DNA of 64,000 nucleotides, from assembly GCF_003258315.1 (NCBI RefSeq), contig NZ_CP030032.1, forward strand, positions 4,032,501-4,096,500. Reading direction: 5' to 3'. Position numbers and translations under genes: made by a program. The DNA comes from Bradymonas sediminis. Its GTDB lineage: Bacteria > Myxococcota_A > Bradymonadia > Bradymonadales > Bradymonadaceae. The notes beneath the pieces are model-generated. The model was not told the DNA's origin. It did not search any database and saw nothing but the letters and a program-made list of their open reading frames with translations. Positions 34,905 through 43,250 of this stretch are shown here, piece after piece (position 1 is the first letter of the stretch; the number at the start of each line of letters is the position of its first letter).

Positions 34905-37898
34905 ATGTCTCGTCGCTTTGTTTATTTTGCGCTCATCGGCCTGCTGCTGGGCGCCCTTTTGGTGGGGCTCCCCTACGGGCTTAAGCACCTCGCCGAGCAG
35001 CAATTGCGCGCTCAATTGGACCAACGCGGCGTCGACCTGCAATGGGAAGAGCTCGCCTGGCAATGGCCCACGACGGTCGAGCTGAGCGATGTTAAATTCT
35101 CAACCCAGCGCGCGACCTTTCAAATCAGCGGGGGGATCGAACGGGTGGAGGTCGCGCTTTCCAGCAGCTCGATGCTCGGGAAGAGCGCCGAGATCGGCGA
35201 TGTTTCCCTCGCCTCTGGCACGCTCAAGATCCAGAAACTCGCCGGCGACCCGGCGCTTGATAGCGCGCAAAATGACGTGGCCCCCGACAGCCCACAAACC
35301 ACAGTGGCGGCTGTGGAAAACCTGTGGGCAAAGCTGTGGGAAGGGCTGGGGAAAACCGGCAACATCGAGGCAAAAGACCTTAAAATTCAACTCCTTGACG
35401 AATCCCACACCCTCCTCGAAATGCAAATCACAGAGGTGGTCTTAAGCGAGGACGCCCTTCGCGAAAACACCGCGGGTGACCCGAATTTTCTGCCCCCCTC
35501 GACCGCGCACCGAACCCTGCGCGCCCAGGGCGAAGTCGAGCTGAAGACCGCCAAATATAGCGCGATCTTCGCTCAACTCACCGCTCCCGAAAACCCCGAC
35601 AGCGCGGACTTCGAATTCCCGCCCATCCCCTGGTCGCTGGACGCATACCTCGCCGCCGCCGACCAATCGATCACCCTGAAGCTCGGCGCGCCTTCGCCCG
35701 AAGACGCCCTCTTATCGCTCAACATCCCGAATATCGCCGACCTGAACCTGCACCACGTCACCGCCTCGACCGACCGCACGCTCAAGCTCGACCTGAGCGC
35801 GCACCAGGCGAGCGCGCGCCTGGGAAGCGTCGCGAAGCCGGCGCTTGAGGTTGATGTTTTGCAGATTCGGGCGACCCGGGCGTCGCCGACAGCATCCATC
35901 GCGTGGAGCATCATTGAGCCGACCCTCGCCGTCGCGCCCACGCGCCTCACCGAGCTTCAACGCAACCTCACCGACCTGCGCGATGCGCTCAAACCCGAAC
36001 CGACGGCCGACGACAAACCCGCGGCGAAAAGCAACAAGTCAGGTGGCTGGCGCATGCGCCTGACCCATTGGCTGCAGCGCGGTGACCTGAGCATCGTCAA
36101 CGGTCATTTTGACCTGCGCCTGGTCGAGGGCGGCGAGGTGGCCCGCGAGATCGCGCTGGTGCAGAACTTCGACGGCACGCTGCGCGACGGGCGCCTGCAA
36201 ACCAAGGGCGTCTCGGCGGGCGGGCGCGTCCGGCTCGGCGCCAAATTTACGCCCGGCTCATGGCTTCCCCACGCGGTCGCCCTGGAGCTCGACAATATTC
36301 GCCTCGATGATCTCCCCGGCGTCCAGGAAGGTCGCACACTTCCCAAGCGCGGCGTGCGCGGGCGCATCGGCGGCATCATCGACGCCAACCTGCGCCTGTG
36401 GACCCACGGCGAGCTCGCCCCGGTGCGCAGCGCCACCGCGAGCGTGAACCTCGGCGGGAGCCTGACCTGGCGCGACGGCAACGTCGATATCTCGGGGCTC
36501 GCCGACACCCCCATTGACGCGATCAACGCGAGCACCGAGTTCTTGCTCTCCTGGGCCGCCAACACCTCGCGCGTCGAGTTATCCCAGGCGCGGGTTCAAT
36601 ACGGCCCGATCGTCGGAAACCTGCGCGGCCAATGGCGCGATTACCCGCTTGACCCGGTCCTCGACCTCGCCCTTGATATCGACGAGATCGGCTGCCAGGA
36701 CGCGGTCCGCGCGCTGCCCGACGCCCTGTTGGGCGCCTACCGCGATATCGAGATCGAGGGCAAAGCCGCGCCGCGATTCTCACTGCACCTGCCGGTCTAT
36801 CATCCCCGAAAGATCCGCATTCAGGTCGAGGACTTCGTCGACCTCTGCCATGTCACCGCGCTTAAGGCGCGAAAATCCGCCTGGCCCGACCTCACGATCG
36901 CCGCACACGCCGCGCCCAAGCCCGCGCCGGCTCAAAAACCCGCGCGATTTAACCCCTCAGGGCTCCTCGCCCATTTCGGCGCGGCGCCCACGCCCGCGCC
37001 CTGGCCCGCGCCGCCCTTTGTGCGTGACGAAACCTATGAATTGCCCGAAATCCCCAGCACCCATCAGCGAAATCGCTTCGACGACGTCCACTGGCTCAAC
37101 CGCCCCTTCATCAAACAGGTCACCGAAGGCGTCACCGAAGAAGTCGAGGTCCTGGTCGGCCCCGGCACCCCGGACTATAAGCCGCTGCGCGACCTGCCGC
37201 CCTATGTCGGCGCCGCGGCCTACCTCAGCGAAGAGATGGAGTTCTACGAGAACCACGGCATCGATCTGGGGCTGATTCAGCGCGCGCTGCGCATTGATTT
37301 CGAGAAGGGCCGCTTCGTCTACGGCGGCTCGACCATCACCCAGCAATTGGTCAAAAACCTGTTCTTATCGCGCGATAAAAAGCTCGCGCGCAAATTCAAA
37401 GAGGCGCTGATCTCCTGGCGCATCGAGGACACCGTGCCGAAGTGGCGCGTGCTCGAGCTGTATATCAACGTCATCGAATACGCCCAGGATATCTACGGGA
37501 TCGGGCCGGCCGCGCGCTATTATTTCGACAAGGACGCCGCCGATCTCACCCCGCGCGAGGCGGTCTTTTTGGCCGTGCTCAAGCCGGCGCCCTGGTACGG
37601 CGACCGCTTTCGCCGCCGCCGCTCAACCCCCACCAAACATTGGTGGTTCGACCGAATGGGCGAGATTATGGGGCGCCTGGTCGATAAGGGATATCTCACC
37701 GCCGAGCAGGCAGAGGCCGAAAAACCCTATATTCTTGAATGGGATAAAGACGGTCGCTATATCCCCGCGGCTGCGCCGGCGGTCGCCGTCGAGCCAGCCG
37801 AGCCCGAAGCGGCCCCCCGAAACACAGCCCCTCAGGGCATGGATCTTGCGCCCCATATTACGGACAGCGCCAACCCACCCGGCGACGAGCGCGATTAG
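34905..37898 (+). CDS. AsmA-like protein fused to a monofunctional peptidoglycan glycosyltransferase (GT51)
   Basis: A 997-residue inner-membrane protein from ATG 34905 ('MSRRFVYFALIGLLLGALLVGLPYG'), with one N-terminal transmembrane helix and the rest in the periplasm. Residues ~30-680 are beta-rich, with AsmA/DUF748-like character ('GLKHLAEQQLRAQLDQRGVD', repeated 'L.L.DI.L' strands). Residues ~765-930 are a GT51 transglycosylase: catalytic Glu776 in 'SEEMEFYENHGID', 'GGSTITQQLVKNLFLSRDKK', 'EALISWRIE' and 'LELYINVIEYAQDIYGIGPAARYYF'. No transpeptidase domain follows, only a Pro/Ala tail. It should polymerise lipid II into glycan strands. A 650-residue AsmA-like front is not part of ordinary MtgA. 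It is convergent with the acyl-CoA dehydrogenase gene, whose stop is only 2 bp away. Confidence 0.9.
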   Translation: MSRRFVYFALIGLLLGALLVGLPYGLKHLAEQQLRAQLDQRGVDLQWEELAWQWPTTVELSDVKFSTQRATFQISGGIERVEVALSSSSMLGKSAEIGDVSLASGTLKIQKLAGDPALDSAQNDVAPDSPQTTVAAVENLWAKLWEGLGKTGNIEAKDLKIQLLDESHTLLEMQITEVVLSEDALRENTAGDPNFLPPSTAHRTLRAQGEVELKTAKYSAIFAQLTAPENPDSADFEFPPIPWSLDAYLAAADQSITLKLGAPSPEDALLSLNIPNIADLNLHHVTASTDRTLKLDLSAHQASARLGSVAKPALEVDVLQIRATRASPTASIAWSIIEPTLAVAPTRLTELQRNLTDLRDALKPEPTADDKPAAKSNKSGGWRMRLTHWLQRGDLSIVNGHFDLRLVEGGEVAREIALVQNFDGTLRDGRLQTKGVSAGGRVRLGAKFTPGSWLPHAVALELDNIRLDDLPGVQEGRTLPKRGVRGRIGGIIDANLRLWTHGELAPVRSATASVNLGGSLTWRDGNVDISGLADTPIDAINASTEFLLSWAANTSRVELSQARVQYGPIVGNLRGQWRDYPLDPVLDLALDIDEIGCQDAVRALPDALLGAYRDIEIEGKAAPRFSLHLPVYHPRKIRIQVEDFVDLCHVTALKARKSAWPDLTIAAHAAPKPAPAQKPARFNPSGLLAHFGAAPTPAPWPAPPFVRDETYELPEIPSTHQRNRFDDVHWLNRPFIKQVTEGVTEEVEVLVGPGTPDYKPLRDLPPYVGAAAYLSEEMEFYENHGIDLGLIQRALRIDFEKGRFVYGGSTITQQLVKNLFLSRDKKLARKFKEALISWRIEDTVPKWRVLELYINVIEYAQDIYGIGPAARYYFDKDAADLTPREAVFLAVLKPAPWYGDRFRRRRSTPTKHWWFDRMGEIMGRLVDKGYLTAEQAEAEKPYILEWDKDGRYIPAAAPAVAVEPAEPEAAPRNTAPQGMDLAPHITDSANPPGDERD

Positions 37899-37900
37899 AG

Positions 37901-39691
37901 TCAGAAGGGGTAGGACTCCGCGCGAAGCACGGCTTCGGCGATCTGGCGCTCCAGCGCGATCTCATCGATGCACACCGGCAGGTCAAAACGCTCAACCGCG
38001 GCAGGGTCGGCGCCAAGATGGTTGAGCAGGCGCGCGGCGCGCTGCCGAATCGCCTGGGCCGACTGACTGATCTGCAGCCGCGTGACCGCCTGTTTGAGCG
38101 CGACCTCGCCGCCGGCGCCCTGCGCCAGAACCTGCTGCGCGCGCAACAGCGTCGAGTCGATCGCGAAGAGCGCGATGGTCATATCGGCCAGGTCGAGCAG
38201 AATCTCCTGCTGCTCCCGAAGATCGGCCATATGCTTTTGGATGGCCTGATTGAGCGTATAGAGCACCAGCTTCTGGGCCGCCTCGCTCAACCGCGCCTCA
38301 AGCGCCATTCGCTCGCCGCTGGCCTGCCCTGGGCCAAACGCGTCGCCCTTGGCGTCATCTTCTTGAAGCGTCGACAGCACCCACTCGATCATCTCAAAGA
38401 GGTTGAGCTGCCCCTTCATCGTGCGCTTGAGGATCATGCTGGGGATCAACATGCGGTTGATCTCATTGGTCCCCGCCGAGATCCGACTGGCCTGGGCGTC
38501 GCGGAAGATGCGCTCGACCTCGCAGTCGCGCTCATAGCCGCGGCTGCCGAAGATCTGCAGCGCCTGGGCGCTCAAAAAGACCGCCGCGTCGGCGCCAAAG
38601 ACTTTTATCATCGCGGCCTCAACCGCGAACTCATCGATCGCCCCGAGGGCATCGGCGCGGTAGCTATCCGCCTCGGCGTCGAGCAACTCCAGGCGCGCGT
38701 CCACCGCCCCGGCCACCCGGTAGCACATCGACTCAAGCGTCCAGGCGCGGGTCGCCATACGGGCAAGCTTCGAGCGAATCGCCCCGAACTCCGCGATCGG
38801 CTGGCCGAATTGGCGCCGCTGCTTGGCGTAGCTCGCCGCGAGCATCAACGCGCGCTTGCAGGTCCCAAGCGAGGTCGCGGCGGCTTCGACCCGCTCGAAA
38901 TTCAGCGTATTAAACGCGACCTTATGCCCCTTGGCCACCGCGCCAAACACATTGGCCGCCGGCACCGAGACGGCGTCGAACTCGACCGGAAAGACCGGCG
39001 CGGCCCGCAGCCCCATCGTCTCATTGGGCGCTCCCACCGTGACGCCGGGGCGGTCGCGCTCGACCAGAATCGCGCTGAATTTCGTGCCGTTTATCTGGCA
39101 GAAGACGATAAAGACATCGGCGATATCGGCGTTGGGGACCCAGGTCTTTGAGCCGCTCACCGCGTAGCTTCGGCCGTCGGCGGCTTCGCGCGCGACCGTC
39201 TTGGCGGCGAGGGCGTCTGAGCCGCTCTGCGCCTCGCTGATCGCGTAGGCGACCACCGCCCGGCCGCGCCCGATCTTCGGCAGCCAGGTCGCCTTTTGCT
39301 CGGCGCTGCCAAAGAAGAGCAGCGGCAAAATACCCGTGCTGATCTGGGCGCTGAAATTGGCCGCCCAGCCCGGATAATGCCCCAGGTTTTCGGCGATGCG
39401 CATGCACCCGCTCAGATCGGCGTCTGCCCCGCCAAAAGGGCGCGGCAGCGCGGCCGACAGCAGCCCAATCTCCCCCGATTTCTTCAGCGTCTCCTTCCGC
39501 GCGTCGAGGTCCTGTGCCTCCAACAACGCGGTCTTCCCAAAGATCTCCTCGCGCACAAACGCCTCGGCGAGCCGCGCGAATTCGCGCTGCGCGGCGCTGG
39601 CCGCCTCGGGCGTGCGAATCACCTCAACCCGCGGCTTTTGGGTCAAAAAACCGCAACCCTTCGGCCCCTGATTTGCGCGATTTTCGGGCAT
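37901..39691 (-). CDS. acyl-CoA dehydrogenase family protein
   Basis: A 596-residue FAD-dependent acyl-CoA dehydrogenase with the long C-terminal extension seen in FadE/VLCAD-like enzymes; oxidises acyl-CoA to enoyl-CoA in beta-oxidation or a related pathway. The FAD/substrate motif 'YAISEAQSGSDA', 'GSKTWVPNADIADVFIVF' and 'YAKQRRQFGQPIAEFGAIR' are present. At the usual catalytic-Glu position the motif reads 'SAGTNE', with Ala406 in place of the Glu of Y-E-G-T; however, Glu266 in 'NFERVEAA' sits where isovaleryl-CoA and long-chain dehydrogenases carry their base. It is therefore probably active with the alternative base. The first 20 residues are non-homologous. Substrate length is not determinable. 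Confidence 0.93.
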   Translation of the reverse strand: MPENRANQGPKGCGFLTQKPRVEVIRTPEAASAAQREFARLAEAFVREEIFGKTALLEAQDLDARKETLKKSGEIGLLSAALPRPFGGADADLSGCMRIAENLGHYPGWAANFSAQISTGILPLLFFGSAEQKATWLPKIGRGRAVVAYAISEAQSGSDALAAKTVAREAADGRSYAVSGSKTWVPNADIADVFIVFCQINGTKFSAILVERDRPGVTVGAPNETMGLRAAPVFPVEFDAVSVPAANVFGAVAKGHKVAFNTLNFERVEAAATSLGTCKRALMLAASYAKQRRQFGQPIAEFGAIRSKLARMATRAWTLESMCYRVAGAVDARLELLDAEADSYRADALGAIDEFAVEAAMIKVFGADAAVFLSAQALQIFGSRGYERDCEVERIFRDAQASRISAGTNEINRMLIPSMILKRTMKGQLNLFEMIEWVLSTLQEDDAKGDAFGPGQASGERMALEARLSEAAQKLVLYTLNQAIQKHMADLREQQEILLDLADMTIALFAIDSTLLRAQQVLAQGAGGEVALKQAVTRLQISQSAQAIRQRAARLLNHLGADPAAVERFDLPVCIDEIALERQIAEAVLRAESYPF

Positions 39692-39819
39692 AATTGTTGC
39701 TCCTCGGGCTCTGCAATATCGGCGGATGACTCACTAATCACTTCTCTGCGATTTATATCATAATCCTCAGCGCGTCGAATACCTTTTGCCCTCAAAAACT
39801 CCCCGGACCCAAGAAAAAC

Positions 39820-39849
39820 GAAAGCCCCCCAGATAACCGGGGGGCTTTC
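39820..39849 (-). terminator. rho-independent terminator
   Basis: A perfect 11-bp stem (GAAAGCCCCCC / GGGGGGCTTTC) with an 8-base loop; on the minus strand it is followed by GTTTTTCTT. It ends the transcript of the lipoprotein gene at 39909. Confidence 0.88.
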
Positions 39850-39908
39850 GTCTTCGGTGTTGAACGCGCCGACTTTAGTTCGGCGCGCTCAATTTATATG
39901 CTTCCTCC

Positions 39909-42782
39909 TCAGTCACAGACGAGCTCGATGCCCAGGGAGTTAAACGTGCTATCAGTCGAGCAGTTATAGCCGACGGTGAGCACCCATTCTCCGGTGCCAA
40001 CTTGCCCGTGGAAGACGCTCAACGGGCCTCCGTGAGGGGTCAACGTGTCGGGATAACGGCCCACCAGGCTCTTCTGGGTCGAGCCGTCGGCTGCGCGATG
40101 CAGCTCAAGCTCGGTACCCTCCGGGCTGATCAGCGTGAGGTTCAACTCATCCTTCCACGCATCGGCGGCGACGCTATATTCGGGGGCGTTGCTGCTTCGC
40201 TTCACCTCCAGATAATAGGCGCCCTGAGGCGCGTTGGAGAGGACCAGATCATTGCTCATTACGCCGCCAGCGATGCGGTTGAGCGCGCCGTCCAGGAGCT
40301 GCCACGAAGCCGACGAGGTCGGGTTGGCGCCCAGGCGCTCCACGCTGAACGTGATGATCTGATCGAGGGGCTGATCGGCGGCCAACTCGAACATATAATA
40401 GTCGGTGTCATAGGAGTACGGGACATAGCCGAAGACGCTGGCGCCGCCCAGGAGCGCGTCGAGCTCGAAGCTCGTCGCCGCGGCCTCGGACTCGTTGGGC
40501 TCAACCTCAACAAGCCCCGTCTCGACGCGACCCGAGAGCCTATATTTCTTATCCGACACGCCACCCTGGCGGCTGGTCTCAAGATAATAGGTTTGTGATG
40601 CGACCAGGTCGCTCGCCAAGACGACGTATCCATCCTGCACAGCCTCTGGATAGGTCACGCTCACCTCGGCGTCACTGCTATCGCGCAGCACACTGGTATA
40701 GCGCTCAAAGCCGCTGATCTCCTGGTCGAGCTGGAAGACCAATACCTCATCATCGGCAAGATCTGCGTCCAAGTTGATGGCGAAGATATCCACGTCGCTG
40801 CTGATGCCGATCATGCCCTTATTCAGGTCAAGCGGCGTCGCGTTTGCGGCGGTGTCGTTCGGCTCCACCTCGTAATCCGGGGCGTCGGCGAAGGTGAAGT
40901 TCATCTCGTAAGACGGCACCTCATCGACGGCTTCGATCTGCAGCAACATCGTGCCCGCCGGGACGATTTCGTCCGAAACAACCTCAACACCGCTCGACCT
41001 GAACGAGGCGAGTTTGGCGTTGGAGGCATCGAGGAAATGCAGGTCCAGGTTCTCGCCGTTCGGGGTCGAAACCTCGCCCGAAATAGTCGCCGGCGTATCG
41101 AGCGACAGCAGGTAGAATTCGGAGCGCTTCGCCTCGAGCAGCTCGCTCGCCGATTCGCTGAGCGTCTCACCGACTTCGAACGCGCCCAGATCTTTGGGCG
41201 TCGCCGTGGTCACGGTCACCGTGGCCTCGGTGATATTCGACGAATAGAAGGAGCTGGAGTTATCCAGGTGAAGGATATAGGTCCCACCGGTTTCGCTATA
41301 CCAATAGCGATAGCTCGTCCCCGCTTGCTGCGACGCGCTATCGAGCACAATATCGCCGCTGGCGCCCCTCAGCGTGGTCTTAACCGTCTCGCCCTCGGCA
41401 TTGTTCTGGGCGATCTCGATGACCTGACCGGCGTTCACCGTGAAGACATATTGGAAGTCGCCGTAGCGCGGGATGTCCTGAGGCGTGGTGGTCGTGGCCT
41501 CATCGTCTCCCAAGACCCCGACATACTCGTAATTTTCGGCCCGCTGGCTGCTCAGCTCAAAGCTCGCGCCCGTGGTCTGCATCGACGCCCAATCGACCAC
41601 CGCGAAGAGCTCGCCGCTGGCCGGAATCACCGCGTCGATCGAACCCGCCACCGACAGCGGCGCCGCCGTGACCAACTCGGTTTCGCTATTCCACAGGGTC
41701 AAAATACCCTGCGCGCCCGGCTCACTGGCCTGAACGCGGATCGTCACCAGGTCGCCGGCGTCATAGCCAGTGATCGAATAATAGTGGTCGCTCAGCGAAC
41801 CATAGTCACCGATGAGGTGGTTGGCGTTGAGGTTAAACTCCGCTCGCACCGGCGTATCAATCTGGGTCAATGACCCGACATATCCCCAATCATCTGCCCT
41901 GACGGCGAAGTCAGAAAACTCACTCGAGAGCGGCAGCACCTCCAGGGTATAGGCACCGTCGGCCGGAACGACGACCTGGCGCGCCGAGCCGTGGCCCGCG
42001 ATCGCCGGGCTCGAGCGCAGATAACCGTTGGGGCCTTTGACCCGAAAGATAGGGCTGGGCATGCCGGTGGATTGCATCGAAAGCTCGAACCAATCGCCGG
42101 CCACAGCCTCGAAGGTGAAGACGTCGATATCCTGGTCCAGCTCGCCGTCCTCGTCGAGGTCTACGGGCGCGCCGATCGTCCCCTTAAAGATCGTTGCGTC
42201 ACCCAATCCTTTGAGCGTCAGCGCCTGAGCGGTGCCCCCAAAAGCCGGGTCATTATTCTCGACCTCGGTGACATCCGCCTTGCTCACCAAATCTTCGGCC
42301 GGGCTCACGCAGAATCCGTCGACGATGACGTCGCCGACGCTGCAAGAGAACCCGGGGAGGCAAAGCCCGCTGTCTTCATTAAAAACGGTGCCCTCATCGC
42401 AGACCTCGGAGGTCGGCACACAGCTATTGCTCGATCCGTCAAAGACGGTGCCAGGGGCGCATTCGCGGTCACCCGCCACGCAGACCCCAGAGTTCGGGTC
42501 GAGCGTCTCACCGGCCTCGCAGGCGTCGGGTGACACGACACAACGACCGTCTTCATCCGGCGTGGTCATGGGGCCACAGACCTCCGGGGCCGGCACACAG
42601 ACGCCGTTCTCGCTGACGGTCCCCGCGCCGCAGGTTGACCCATCTCCCCCGAGATCCGCGACGCACTCGCCGTCCTTCTCGGTCGTCCCATCCCCGCACT
42701 CAGGGCCTCCACAACCAACCAGCGACAGCGTGGACAAAGCCAACGCGCTCATCAAAAAAATGAGTCGAAACTGCGTCTTCAT
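39909..42782 (-). CDS. giant Cys-rich/PPC lipoprotein A (truncated P domain)
   Basis: A 957-residue lipoprotein. The signal 'LIFLMSALALSTLSLVGC' ends in the lipobox at Cys24. Residues 24-160 hold about seven short Cys repeats of the 'C-x-x-G-T-x(4)-G-x-C-V' kind. Then come several bacterial pre-peptidase (PPC)-like beta domains, three with the 'E-V-E-P/N-N-D/E' signature (near 175, 650 and 775). The end looks like a proprotein-convertase P domain ('LNLTLISPEGTELELHRAAD', 'GTGEWVLTVGYNCSTD'), but its first half is missing compared with the tandem paralogue. No protease domain is present. It is probably an outer-membrane-anchored surface adhesin or binding protein; the ligand is unknown. Confidence 0.88.
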   Translation of the reverse strand: MKTQFRLIFLMSALALSTLSLVGCGGPECGDGTTEKDGECVADLGGDGSTCGAGTVSENGVCVPAPEVCGPMTTPDEDGRCVVSPDACEAGETLDPNSGVCVAGDRECAPGTVFDGSSNSCVPTSEVCDEGTVFNEDSGLCLPGFSCSVGDVIVDGFCVSPAEDLVSKADVTEVENNDPAFGGTAQALTLKGLGDATIFKGTIGAPVDLDEDGELDQDIDVFTFEAVAGDWFELSMQSTGMPSPIFRVKGPNGYLRSSPAIAGHGSARQVVVPADGAYTLEVLPLSSEFSDFAVRADDWGYVGSLTQIDTPVRAEFNLNANHLIGDYGSLSDHYYSITGYDAGDLVTIRVQASEPGAQGILTLWNSETELVTAAPLSVAGSIDAVIPASGELFAVVDWASMQTTGASFELSSQRAENYEYVGVLGDDEATTTTPQDIPRYGDFQYVFTVNAGQVIEIAQNNAEGETVKTTLRGASGDIVLDSASQQAGTSYRYWYSETGGTYILHLDNSSSFYSSNITEATVTVTTATPKDLGAFEVGETLSESASELLEAKRSEFYLLSLDTPATISGEVSTPNGENLDLHFLDASNAKLASFRSSGVEVVSDEIVPAGTMLLQIEAVDEVPSYEMNFTFADAPDYEVEPNDTAANATPLDLNKGMIGISSDVDIFAINLDADLADDEVLVFQLDQEISGFERYTSVLRDSSDAEVSVTYPEAVQDGYVVLASDLVASQTYYLETSRQGGVSDKKYRLSGRVETGLVEVEPNESEAAATSFELDALLGGASVFGYVPYSYDTDYYMFELAADQPLDQIITFSVERLGANPTSSASWQLLDGALNRIAGGVMSNDLVLSNAPQGAYYLEVKRSSNAPEYSVAADAWKDELNLTLISPEGTELELHRAADGSTQKSLVGRYPDTLTPHGGPLSVFHGQVGTGEWVLTVGYNCSTDSTFNSLGIELVCD

Positions 42783-43250
42783 CAGACTTCCTTGTTCTAG
42801 TGATTATTAATTTCTGCGCGCGCAGACAAATCAGCGTGTGAACACTGCACACACGCACACTTCCCGACGCCTCCGTTCGGAGCGCGGGCCTGGTTAGGAG
42901 ACTGAAATTTCAGGGATTTTCAAACGATAAAAGGACAATATCTCGGCGAAGGCAGCCGAAATGGCTGGAGACCCGAAGATATGGCCCAATGAAACCGGAC
43001 GACGCTGAAAGCGAGCGCAAACATGCTCGGAGGAAAACTCCTCGCGCTTAGAAGTCGCCGGGCGTCGCGGATATTCTCGACACAATGAAATTCGAGAAGT
43101 TTTCGCTTCGTCGATTCACCGATCGACCTGCGGCGGCGGGGTTAAGCTAAGATTCCCAGAAATACCAAAGCCCCCGATTTCTCGGGGGCTTTGGTGCTCC
43201 GGCTGAGCCTATCGGCGCGAGACCGGCGGGCTCAGGTTAGGCGTTCGGGC
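42783..43250. other. intergenic region between the two giant lipoprotein genes
   Basis: 468 bp holding the 5' region of lipoprotein A and the terminator of lipoprotein B at 43165-43194. A 63-codon open frame at 42894-43085 has no ribosome-binding site or recognisable features. I see no other structured element. Confidence 0.45.
43165..43194 (-). terminator. hairpin terminator
   Basis: A perfect 11-bp stem (CCAAAGCCCCC / GGGGGCTTTGG) with an 8-base loop, placed 57 bp after the stop of the 43251-46385 gene. The T-run on the minus strand is short (TTTGGTATTT), so it is weaker than its counterpart at 39820. Confidence 0.7.

Noticed and set aside
42894-43085. A small gene between the giant lipoprotein genes
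   Set aside because: 63 codons, no ribosome-binding site, no signal or motif.
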